This document shows, piece by piece, positions 23,431-35,400 of a stretch of DNA of 64,000 nt. The stretch is from Maylandia zebra (lineage: Eukaryota; Chordata; Actinopteri; Cichliformes; Cichlidae). Positions within the stretch are counted from its first letter, which is position 1; each line of letters begins with the position of its first letter. The notes beneath the pieces were generated by a model that saw nothing but the letters and a program-made list of their open reading frames with translations, did not search any database and had not been told where the DNA came from. The stretch lies in the NCBI RefSeq assembly GCF_041146795.1, contig NC_135185.1:11093529-11157528 (forward strand), read 5' to 3'. A program made the position numbers and the translations under genes.

Positions 23431-26400
23431 ATGAACGCGATCTGGACCCTAGCTGTTTGTTTCAAAGTTGTGAGTTTTGCCGTTTCTGGTCGGACGCAGA
23501 ATTCATCCAGGTAAGTGGTGGAATTTGGTATGAAGGGAGTCGCATTCGTTTCCTGAACGAGAACGCCTGCATTCGTGAATGAATTGATGGCGCACAACCA
23601 CCTCCGTTCGTCAGTAACGCACCTTTCTTTCCTCTGTGCCAGTGCTACGTTGTGTCTGGTCTCAGGTCCAGAGGTGGTGCACGCTGGCACGCCGACTCCT
23701 CTGGCCGTCACCGTGTTCGGAGACTTCCCGGGCACGGTGACAGCTGAATTGGGACGTGGAAGCACCAAAGTATCGCTGACCGAAGACTTCCAAGAAGGTG
23801 ATGTGCAGTCACAAGCCGATTCAAGCTTGAATTAGTTTCTTTTAACTTTCGGGAGGGTTAAAAGGTCATTCTGTTTTAAAGGTTTGACGAGTGTCCTCAC
23901 GCTTCCTCCTGTAAGTATAGTTTTTATTTCTTCTCACGGCAGTAGAGGGGGGAAAAAAAGTCTTTCTGACTGGGATCACAGTGTTAACACTTATGTCATC
24001 GCTCCAGATTCCTGACTCCTTAACCCAGAATTCCCTCTTAAACCTGACGGTGCGGGGCTACAAAGGAAACACTGTCATTTTCACCAACACCACCACCCTA
24101 ACCTTCAGTCCCAGGAATGTGTCCACCTTTATCCAAACTGACAGATCCCGCTACCATCCAGGGGACGCAGTCAAAGTCAGAGCCGTGTGTGTTCAGCTGG
24201 ATAACCATCCATACAAGGACAGAGTGGATCTCTCTGTACGGGTGCGTCTCTATTGTCTGTGTGAAAGAACAAAGCCACAGGAACTCTGTTCTTTTTTCAT
24301 TGCTCACTGGGACCTTGACTGATATTCCTTTCTTACATGCAGGATCCCAGTGGGAATATCGTTGACAGGTGGGAGTCCACGCCCAATCTGGGAATCGTGT
24401 TGCGAGAATTCCCTTTGTCCCAGACGGCTGCTCTTGGACGCTGGGTGATCGCAGCTACTGTGAATGTAGGGTTGTTGTTGTTTTCCCCTCTGCACGCTGT
24501 GATGGACTAAGAAGGAATATCTTCTCATCCGAGCTTCCCTCTTCTTACATGCAGGGTGTGGCTGACGAGAAGCAGTTTGTTGTGGAGCTTCATGGTAACG
24601 TGCATATCGATTTATTCCAAAATAACGGTGATGGTTTATGTTCGATCGGTCAGTTTGAGGATAGACGGCACTGGTTGACCTGAACAACATCAGTGGTTCA
24701 GAGTGAATCATTCTGACAACAGCTGGATGGATTCCTATTACATTTAATGCCTAGGATTTATCCAAATCCTTTTGCGATGCCTTGACTTTCCCTCTAAAAC
24801 GGGAATGTCAAACTCATTTTGCATTGTGAGCCACAAACAGCCCCTGAAGTGGGTCGGACCAGTGAAACTCCCCTTTCTGTCGGTGTAAAGAAGTTTGACT
24901 GCACATTTGATCCCTGAAATATTTTGATATAGGAAAAAAAGACATGCAGTTTCAACTACATGCTGCTGTAGTAAATGAAGGAAATCTGTCAGCCTGATTC
25001 TTTGGGCTTAAATTGATTCCCTCTTTCATATTTTCCATCCTGTCGGGTCAACTGTAGTCTTCGACGGGCCGATTCTGGCCCCCAGGCTTTATATTTGACA
25101 CCCCTGCTGTAGAATCGCCACGTACTTCAGCTCTACATTTTCTAAATGACTTAAAGTCACAGTTCCCAAATGGCAACGTCTGTTCCCTTTGGCGATCTTC
25201 CTGTCACGCCACTCGCTGACATTTTTGTTTTGACGGATCTTCTAATCTTCTTGTTGAGTCTCAGGTCAGCTTGTAATTTTCCCAGCGTCCACTTCTGCAG
25301 TGCTTTGTTCTTGGTATCGAAACTAGGATTAAACTGAGATCTACCAAAATGACCATCCTGTCTCACAGAGCGCCCACACTTTGACGTTCTGATCAAGACG
25401 CCGTCACACATCCTTGCTGGAGATGACGTCTCAGGATCAGTGAGAGCACTGTGAGCTCATCTGGATCATTTCAGCCAATAACATATTTTCATACATATAA
25501 GTGAAGCAAGTGAAGCAGCATTAGTGTGTTTTTCCATTTAGGTACCCTGGTGGACGGCCCTTAGGTGGAACATTAGTTGTTTCTCTGGAGTCTGCTATGA
25601 GCAACACGACCTCTGCTATGCAAACTAAAGAGGTGAAGCTCTCCATGTCCCCTTTTCTTCAGTTTTTCATATCTTTAATCATAAACTGAAACAGCAATAG
25701 AAACTATAAGAGACACTATCTGTCATTTTTAACCTTCGCTTTCAGTTCTACGGATCAACACAGTTTTTCTTCAGCAATGATCAACTCCAGGCTCTGCATA
25801 CTTCATCAGTTAGCAGTGACGGTCGTCCCACTGTGCACGTTACTGTCTCTGTTAACGACAGCACCACAGGTATGACGCATTTTAATAAACCAGCGTTGCT
25901 GCAAGTATAACTTTAACTTCACCAAACAACATAATGTTCTTTGTTAAGGGTTTAAAGTGAACAAAACCGTGAAAGTCCACCTGATGCAGAATGTATTCCA
26001 GCTCACATTCCACGATTTTCCACCCACGCTAAAGCCGTCGTTACACTTCTCTACAAACGTGAGTTATTATTATTATCATAACTCACATGTCAGAGCCTTT
26101 TGGACACAGTATTAGTGCCTCCTCTGTTTCACAGCTCAGGATCTCAAGATACGACAGGAAGCCGCTCAGCTCAGTGGACCTAAAGCACTCTGCTGTGGTT
26201 CAAATCAATCAGATAACGTCTGTGAAAAACGCAGAACCCACAGCTCTGATACTTCCTGTGTCTGAGGACGGGGACGTCCGCATCAGGTTTAAATTACAGG
26301 CTCAAGTTGTGACGCTCTTTATTCAGGTCAGTAATGTAATTCTCCAACACGCAAAGGTGGACTTGCAGAACAATCACAGTTCTGTACTTTTGTTGCTTGT

Positions 26401-29400
26401 AAGAGTTTCAGTAGCGTAAAAGATGACATTAAATTTAAGAGAAATGACTGAAATTAAAAACACGACCTCTGATGTGTTATGTTTTCAGAAGAACAAAGAA
26501 AGATGGAGAACATCAGTTCATAAGTGCACATTTTCTTTATCTTACTGCTATAAATACTGATTTTTAGGCCAGATTTCAGTCCAGTGAGGAGACTCTGAAG
26601 ATTTCCAACAACTTCTCCTCTCCGAGCGACTCGTATGTTCAGATCGCCCCCGGCAACACATCTGCACAGGTATTATATACAAAGTTAATATTTTTAATAT
26701 ATCACAGCTGCATGTATCCAAAATGTAACTATATTTATTTAATTTCCAGATTGGCTTGCCTCTGCAGATAAATGTAGAGAGCACCTTTAACCTGACCAAG
26801 CTTCACTTTGTGGTATGTTTGGTTACATACACAGTGTGTGCATTTGATTTTCTGCATCTTTTCTGCATTAAGGACAAAATGCAACATATTGTAAAGTAAA
26901 ATTAATCTTATGAATTGCAAGAAAATCTTACAGTGGCCAGCACATAAGTGTCTAAGCTTCTAACTGTAAATCATTTCTGTGGCTTTGTTGTGTTACACAC
27001 AATTACTCATTAATGCAGAGTACTATGTGTGTGTTTAAACACTGTTACCGGAAGTTGTGCACCTGTCCGTGACACTTCTTCAACCCAACAATGATTTAGT
27101 AATGTATGTACAGTGGGGCAAAAAAGTATTTAGTCAGCCACCGATTGTGCAAGTTCCCCCACTTAAAATGATGACAGAGGTCAGTAATTTGCACCAGAGG
27201 TACACTTCAACTGTGAGAGACAGAATGTGAAAAAAAAATCCATGAATTCACATGGTAGGATTTGTAAAGAATTTATTCGTAAATCAGGGTGGAAAATAAG
27301 TATTTGGTCACCTCAAACAAGGAAAATCTCTGGCTCTCACAGACCTGTAACGTCTTCTGTAAGAAGCTTTTCTGTCCCCCACTCGTTACCTGTATGAATG
27401 GCACCTGTTTGAACTCATCATCTGTATAAAAGACACCTGTCCACAGCCTCAAACAGTCAGACTCCAAACTCCGCCATGGCCAAGACCAAAGAGCTTTCGA
27501 AGGACACCAGGAAAAGTATTGTAGACCTGCACCAGACTGGGAAGAGTGAATCTACAATAGGCAAGCAGCTTGGTGTGAAAAAATCAACTGTGGGAGCAAT
27601 CATCAGAAAATGGAAGACATACAAGACCACTGATAATCTCCCTCGATCTGGGGCTCCACGCAAGATCTCATCCCGTGGGGTCAAAATGATCATGAGAACG
27701 GTGAGCAAAGATCCCAGAACCACACGGGGGGACCTGGTGAATGACCTGCAGAGAGCTGGGACCAAAGTAACAAAGGTCACCATCAGTAACACACTACAAC
27801 GGCAGGGAATCAAATCCCGCAGTGCCAGACGTGTTCCGCTGCTGAAGCCAGTGCATGTCCAGGCCCGTCTGAAGTTTGCCAGAGAGCACATGGATGATAC
27901 AGCAGAGGATTGGGAGAATGTCATGTGGTCAGATGAAACCAAAGTAGAACTTTTTGGTATAAACTCAACTCGTCGTGTTTGGAGGAAGAAGAATACTGAG
28001 TTGCATCCCAAGAACACCATACCTACTGTGAAGCATGGGGGTGGAAACATCATGCTATGGGGCTGTTTTTCTGCCAAGGGGACAGGACGACTGATCCGTG
28101 TTAAGGACAGAATGAATGGGGCTATGTATCGTGAGATTTTGAGCCAAAGCCTCCTTCCATCAGTGAGAACTTTGAAGATGAAACGAGGCTGGGTCTTCCA
28201 ACATGACAATGATCCAAAACACACCGCCCGGGCAACAAAGGAGTGGCTCCGTAAGAAGCATTTGAAAGTCCTGGAGTGGCCTAGCCAGTCTCCAGACCTC
28301 AACCCCATAGAAAATCTGTGGCGGGAGTTGAAAGTCCGTGTTGCTCGGCGACAGCCCCAAAACATCACTGCTCTCGAGAAGATCTGCATGGAGGAATGGG
28401 CCAAAATACCAGCTACTGTGTGTGCAAACCTGGTAAAGACCTATAGAAAACGTTTGACCTCTGTTATTGCCAACAAAGGTTATGTTACAAAGTATTGAGT
28501 TGTATTTTTGTTATTGACCAAATACTTATTTTCCACCCTGATTTACGAATAAATTCTTTACAAATCCTACCATGTGGATTCATGGATTTTTTTTTCACAT
28601 TCTGTCTCTCACAGTTGAAGTGTACCTCTGGTGCAAATTACTGACCTCTGTCATCATTTTAGGTGGGGGAACTTGCACAATCGGTGGCTGACTAAATACT
28701 TTTTTGCCCCACTGTATTTTGTAGGTGAGCTCTAAAGGCCAGGTGGTAGCTGCTGGGACCCAAAACTCCTCGTCCTTCTCTGTGACCCCAGCGCTGTCCT
28801 GGGCCCCTGCGGCCTGTGTCACCGTTTACTGCATCCTGTCTGACGGCGAGATCATCAGCGACGCAGCACAAATATCCATCAGTCGAGACAGCTATGTACA
28901 GGATCTCGTTTTATTATATTGCTCTAATGAATTCCCAACAGTAATCCTCTTCATCCTGTGCCGTACTCTGTGTGCGTGCTCCCCTCAGGTGTCATTAAAG
29001 TGGAGCAGTGAAAGCGCCCAGCCAGGTGAGCAGGTATCGCTGACTGTGACCGGTCTTGAATCCAGGTCTCAGCTGGCAGTCACGGTAATGGGGACACACG
29101 ATGACGCCCTGCAGCCCGATCTGAACTTTAAAGAGGAAGGGGTATGACCGCAGTAACCATGCTTCCTTCTGTATAAATGCTGATTATGTCTGCAGACAAA
29201 AGCTTAAAATTCATCTGTGAAACATGAGCTCCTGCGAACCTTCGTCAGAAAGTCACCTGTTTTAGATACCGCACGATTTCCTTCATATTGTTCTCCCAGT
29301 CACCCCAGTCACCTCAGTCCCCCAGCACACTGTTCCCAGTTAGATACTGCACGGAAATTGAAAAAGTGATCACTAAACCGGCTCGTCCAGATATAACATA

Positions 29401-32400
29401 TCTGTCTGCTTTGTTAGGAGGTGACTCCTGTTTCTAAGAGCTGGTAACCTCAGTGCTCTGGATTCAGGACCTGAGGCTTAAGGATCGCTGCAATAGAGGA
29501 AACCAAGTGTCACCTTTTCTCACCTCCAAAGCTCTGACAGTCTGTAGAGAGTGTGTGTGTGAGAGAGAGTGTAGGTGTGAGTGTGTGTGAGAGTGTAGGT
29601 GTGAGTGTGTGTGTGTGGTAGAATAGATCATTTAAAAACTGCGATCGCCTCAGATTCCTATAAAGACGCTTAGACTTTACGTCACACCTGACTTCTAACT
29701 CATGTGGTGATCTGACAACAATCCATTTAAAAACTTTCTCGCCCAAACAGATTCACTGTTACCCATTTTTCCTCTTCCTGTCCCACCACAGGACTGTGAT
29801 CTTCAGATCCTGACCAATACGAAATTATACAGGAAAAACCAGCCTGGACCTAAAAATGGTAAAACGGCTGTTTTTTTTTGTAGTTACGATACTGACTTGA
29901 CTTTGCATCTTCAGTGCTATAAATACAATCTCATGGCTTTCAGAAGGACATGCCCCAGAGGTGCACAAGGACTGGCACCACTGGATGGATGGTGCTGAAG
30001 CTTTGCTGTGGTTGAACACTAACGTTAGGTAAGGGCTGAGAGGGGAAGGTGATTCATCTGATCCACTACAGGGAGTGCAGAATTATTAGGCAAATGAGTA
30101 TTTTGTCCACATCATCCTCTTCATGCATGTTGTCTTACTCCAAGCTGTATAGGCTCGAAAGCCTACTACCAATTAAGCATATTAGGTGATGTGCATCTCT
30201 GTAATGAGAAGGGGTGTGGTCTAATGACATCAACACCCTATATCAGGTGAGCATAATTATTAGGCAACGTCCTTTCCTTTGGCAAAATGGGTCAAAAGAA
30301 GGACTTGACAGGCTCAGAAAAGTCAAAAATAGTGAGATATCTTGCAGAGGGATGCAGCAGTCTCAAAACTGCAAAGCTTCTGAAGCGTGATCATCGAACA
30401 ATCAAGCGTTTCATTCAAAATAGTCAACAGGGTCGCAAGAAGCGTGTGGAAAAACCAAGGCGCAAAATAACTGCCCATGAACTGAGAAAAGTCAAGCGTG
30501 CAGCTGCCAAGATGCCACTTGCCACCAGTTTGGCCATATTTCAGAGCTGCAACATCACTGGAGTGCCCAAAAGCACAAGGTGTGCAATACTCAGAGACAT
30601 GGCCAAGGTAAGAAAGGCTGAAAGACGACCACCACTGAACAAAACACACAAGCTGAAACGTCAAGACTGGGCCAAGAAATATCTCAAGACTGGTTTTTCT
30701 AAGGTTTTATGGACTGATGAAATGAGAGTGAGTCTTGATGGGCCAGATGGATGGGCCCGTGGCTGGATTGGTAAAGGGCAGAGAGCTCCAGTCCGACTCA
30801 GACGCCAGCAAGGTGGAGGTGGAGTACTGGTTTGGGCTGGTATCATCAAAGATGAGCTTGTGGGGCCTTTTCGGGTTGAGGATGGAGTCAAGCTCAACTC
30901 CCAGTCCTACTGCCAGTTTCTGGAAGACACCTTCTTCAAGCAGTGGTACAGGAAGAAGTCTGCATCCTTCAAGAAAAACATGATTTTCATGCAGGACAAT
31001 GCTCCATCACACGCGTCCAAGTACTCCACAGCGTGGCTGGCAAGAAAGGGTATAAAAGAAGAAAAACTAATGACATGGCCTCCTTGTTCACCTGATCTGA
31101 ACCCCATTGAGAACCTGTGGTCCATCATCAAATGTGAGATTTACAAGGAGGGAAAACAGTACACCTCTCTGAACAGTGTCTGGGATGCTGTGGTTGCTGC
31201 TGCACGCAATGTTGATGGTGAACAGATCAAAACACCGACAGAATCCATGGATGGCAGGCTTTTGAGTGTCCTTGCAAAGAAAGGTGGCTATATTGGTCGC
31301 TGATTTGTTTTTGTTTTGTTTTTGAATGTCAGAAATGTATATTTGTGAACAGAGGTGTGGACTCGAGTCACATGACTTGGACTCGAGTCAGACTCGAGTC
31401 ATTAATTTTATGACTTTAGACTTGACTTGAAAAAATGTTCTAAGACTTGTGACTTGACTTGGACTTTTACACCAATGACTTGGGACTTGAATTGGACTTG
31501 AACCGGTTTACTTGAAAAGACTTGATATTTTACCCCAAATACAAAATTTAACATGCATATTATATAGAGATTGAAAATGTGACGTCATTCACGGGTAGAA
31601 CCGCAAAGGATTCTGGGAACTCGTGGCAAGCGGTACTAGCGCACGCAGGCTTTCAATTAAAATCAGTTATACAGCGATAAAAAGAAACACAAGAAGCTGT
31701 TGTATTATTAACTGCAATAGCCGGTCGCATGACAGCCATGGGAAGCCGACGGGTAAAGAGATCGGTTGTTATCGGATTACGTCGTTGAAGAGAAATTGTT
31801 CGAGCCATGTTTCCGAAGTAACAAAGAGGCGACGGGTGGCCTGGATTGCAGCCATTCAAAGGTCAAATATAACGTCCCAGAACACTCCAGCTCACAGGTT
31901 AGTCTGCTCCAAGCATTTACACAAAGGTCAGTGTTTTTTAGTAGTTAATACGTCACTTTCATAACATAACTGGTGATATAGGTTACAAGCAAGTCTGGCG
32001 CTGAACAGAAATTGTCGCGCTATGCTCCTTTATTTATTGTGCATAAATAGTGAATTGTCCTGACACAATATTGCGTTTCGCCTCTGTTATTATGGTACAT
32101 TAACAAAAACATATACTTTTATTCACAGGATAAAACAGTTTTTTTGTATCACTAATTGCCCAGTACGATTACAGCATACAGTATTATTGTCACTGCTACA
32201 TTTCTGTGATGCTACCAGAAATTATTTCCACTACTAATTAATTACCGTTGAGCTCAAAGGTTATATTAATAAACGGTTAACGAATGTGTATTTATGACGA
32301 CGATTTGTGAGACTGGTAAACTTATGATACGTACGATGGTCTTTCGTTCTACACGGTGCATTTCAAAGTCCTGCACCCATCTGTCGGTAAACTGTACCTG

Positions 32401-35400
32401 GGCTTGTTGCAGTGACCGGAAGTTACTAAACTTCATGAGTGTGTGCACTCACTCCAAGAACCGTATAATTATAAATATGCATATAAATATGCTACGATGA
32501 GATAGCTGACTTCATCTAACTAGCAAATGTTGTCCAGGCTACGTTGGTGATACAGTTTTTTTAATGTGTATGATATTTTTGTCATGCGATTTTAAAGCCG
32601 GTCCTACAACCGCATCCAAGAATGACATGCAGCTTATCTCAGAACTGTCGGTGAAAATTATTCTTGGAGCTAGGTTTAATTGAGCTGCATTTTAAAGAGG
32701 TGCAATTTCACAATTTGTGTATATTTTCTAAGTTAACTATTTTGTCATGTGTTGAGAAAAACACAGATTTTAAAATTACATGGTCTAATATTTACATTTA
32801 GCATATAACTGCAACATTATTTTTTCGTTGTTTTTTTTTTTAAAGACTCGAAAGGACTTGAAATTCAAAGTTTCAGACTTGTGACTTGACTCGGACTTTT
32901 ACACCAGTGACTTGAGACTCGACTCTGACTTGCCTGACATTACTTGAGACTTGACTTGTGACTTGAGGATAAAGACTTGAGACTTACTTGAGACTTGCAA
33001 AACAATGACTTGGTCCCACCTCTGTTTGTGAATGTGGAGATGTTATATTGGTTTCACTGGTAAAAATAAATAATTGAAATGGGTATATATTTGTTTTTTG
33101 TTAAGTTGCCTAATAATTATGCACAGTAATAGTCACCTGCACACACAGATATCCCCCTAAAATAGCTAAAACTAAAAACAAACTAAAAACTACTTCCAAA
33201 AACATTCAGCTTTGATATTAATGAGTTTATTTGGGTTCATTGAGAACATGGTTTTTGTTCAATAATAAAATTATTCCTCAAAAATACAACTTGCCTAATA
33301 ATTCTGCACTCCCTGTAGTTCACTGAATATTGCTGCTTTTTCCTTTCTCTCAGCAATCGGACTTGGACAAGTGAGAAAATACTCGTTCCAGATGGCATTA
33401 CTGCTATGGGAGCTTTAGCACTGGTGATGTCGGAGAACCTGGGCTTGGTCTTCACTCCTGTGCTGCAAAAGGTAACAAAACACTCTTCACATTTCTGGTA
33501 TTCGTGCTTCCTTCTTTTACGAACGAGGAGTTTTACGAACTGAGATGCTGAGGAGTTATCTTCCCCGACCTTCTTAATAACTCTCGCTTATGTTGTTTCA
33601 TCGACAGCTGACTGTCTCCAAAGATTTTTCCTTGTCTCTGGGCGCCCCATCACTCCTCATCAGAGGAGAGGAGATTGTGTTGGAAGTGAAGATCATCAAC
33701 CATTTGGAGCAGGAGATGGATGTATGTAGGACGCACTTTGTGGTACATTGTAGCTGAATAAGGCTGAGTTTGGTAAATAATCTGACATCTATTGACAGAG
33801 ATCCGAGTCTCTCCCTGTTGCATGAATTATTGCTCACTTCCATCATTTCTGGCACGGCATATTTTCCCTGTTTTTAAAGATTGCGCTTTGCTGTCATACG
33901 TTTCTCTGCATATGTAGGTCATCGTGCTGCTAGCACAGAGCAAGTCCTTTGAGTTTGTTCTGACGCACCGAAAAGATGCATCTGTTATCAATGCTCAGAA
34001 AGTCACCGTGGAGAGTCACGGCTCTGCTTCAGCTCTGTTCCCTGTGAGGCCTTTGGCTCTGGGTGAGGTGGAGATATCTGTGGATGCTGTGTCTGCAGAG
34101 GCCTCAGACAGTCTTGTTTGGAGAGTGATGGTGAAGGTATGATAAAGCAGGGAGATGTCTGAGCATAGGACGGTGCCTGCAACACGATGTCGCTACAAGA
34201 TGTGCTTTTGAACTTATGCGGCACAGTTATTCCTATCATAACACTGAAATGCTTGTTCCTGAAGCCCGAGGGAGTTGAACAGTACTTCTCTCAGACGCTG
34301 TTCCTGGAGATGGAACCGGAGAAACGGAACAAATCCACAGCCCTCTCCTTCTCCTTCCCCCCAAATGTGGTGCCCGGCAGTCAGAGGGCCCGTGTGGTAC
34401 TGGCTGGTAAGTCTGCCGTTTGTCCTCTTACTGTTCGTGCATGCAGTTTGTTTACTTTGAGTCGTTTAGGCATGTATCATAGCAGAAAAGCAGATTTCAG
34501 GTTCAGCTTGTCTTGATAGTCAGCTGCAGGATAAACGTTTCATCTTGCAGAACTGCGGCTTCCTGCTCAGTGAGGCTGTTTTTTTTTCCATCCTTCTGTA
34601 ACGTGTCATTTAAGCCACTTCCCCCGACTTTCAAGGTGCCCATTTAAAAAAAATACTCTTTATATTCCATTCAAAAGTTACCTTATTTGAACACTCGTCT
34701 GGTGAAAGAGACACTTTCTGTTCCCATTCCGGTCTCACCTTCCAGCTCAAATTGCTCAAAAACAAACATGTTGTTCATGTGTTAAATCTTTCCATCCTCT
34801 GTCCTGCTGCTTCTCGCAGGCGATATCCTGGCTTTGTCCATCAACAACTTGGGTTCACTGGTTCAGCTGCCGCTTGGATGTGGGGAACAGAACATGATCC
34901 ACTTTGCTCCAAGTGTATATGTTATCCAGTACCTGGACACTTCAAACCAGGATGACCAAGAGCTCAGGAGAAAGGCTCTAGCTTACATGATGGAAGGTTA
35001 GATGGACCTCGGTCACTCATAAAGATCACTGACCTGGAGAACTAGTTATCACAATATATAAGAACGTCTTCTGAGTGTTAAATTGAAGGTTCTCTGAGCC
35101 CATTAAGGGGTTTGTCACAAGCATTTTTGCTTTTTTGCTGTAAGGTTATCAGAAACAGTTGTCCTACCAGAGAGAAGACGGTTCCTTCAGTGCTTTTGGA
35201 AACAGCGACACCTCTGGCAGCACATGGTAAGGTCACCCGTGTGGTCCATTTTCATAAATGTTTTCTCTAAAATCGCAAATTTTCTGATGCTCCTTCTTCT
35301 CTCTCCTCTCTTCTTTCTCTGGATCCAGGCTGACGGCCTTTGTGCTGCGCTGCTTCCTCCAGGCTCAGCCCTACGTGAAGATAGACCAGAGCATCCTGGA

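Larger units (their letters stand above)
30069..33315 (+). mobile_element. DD37E Tc1/mariner transposon (TRT-like) in cd109 intron 17, interrupted by a nested element
   Basis: Ends are perfect 25-bp inverted repeats starting CAGGGAGTGCAGAATTATTA, flanked by TA (30067-30068 and 33316-33317). A second perfect 18-bp inverted pair GCATAATTATTAGGCAAC lies inside each end (30251-30268 and 33105-33122), giving two transposase-binding-like sites per end. After removing the nested insertion (31350-33024) and its duplicated 8 bp, the element would be about 1.56 kb. The ORF is intact, and the nested insertion lies 46 nt beyond its stop. The DD37E spacing matches the described teleost DD37E/TRT lineage, named from knowledge and not checked by alignment. 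Confidence 0.9.

Noticed and set aside
23253-23768. 171-aa minus-strand ORF
   Set aside because: Antisense of the cd109 promoter and first exons; no recognisable protein.
27457-28404. 315-aa ORF on the minus strand
   Set aside because: Exact antisense shadow of the intact Tc1 transposase; no independent motifs.
31350-33024. P-element assignment for the THAP-exon element
   Set aside because: 8-bp duplications and a THAP domain also fit P elements, but the CAGAGGTG ends resemble hAT; kept as hAT-like with P as the alternative.
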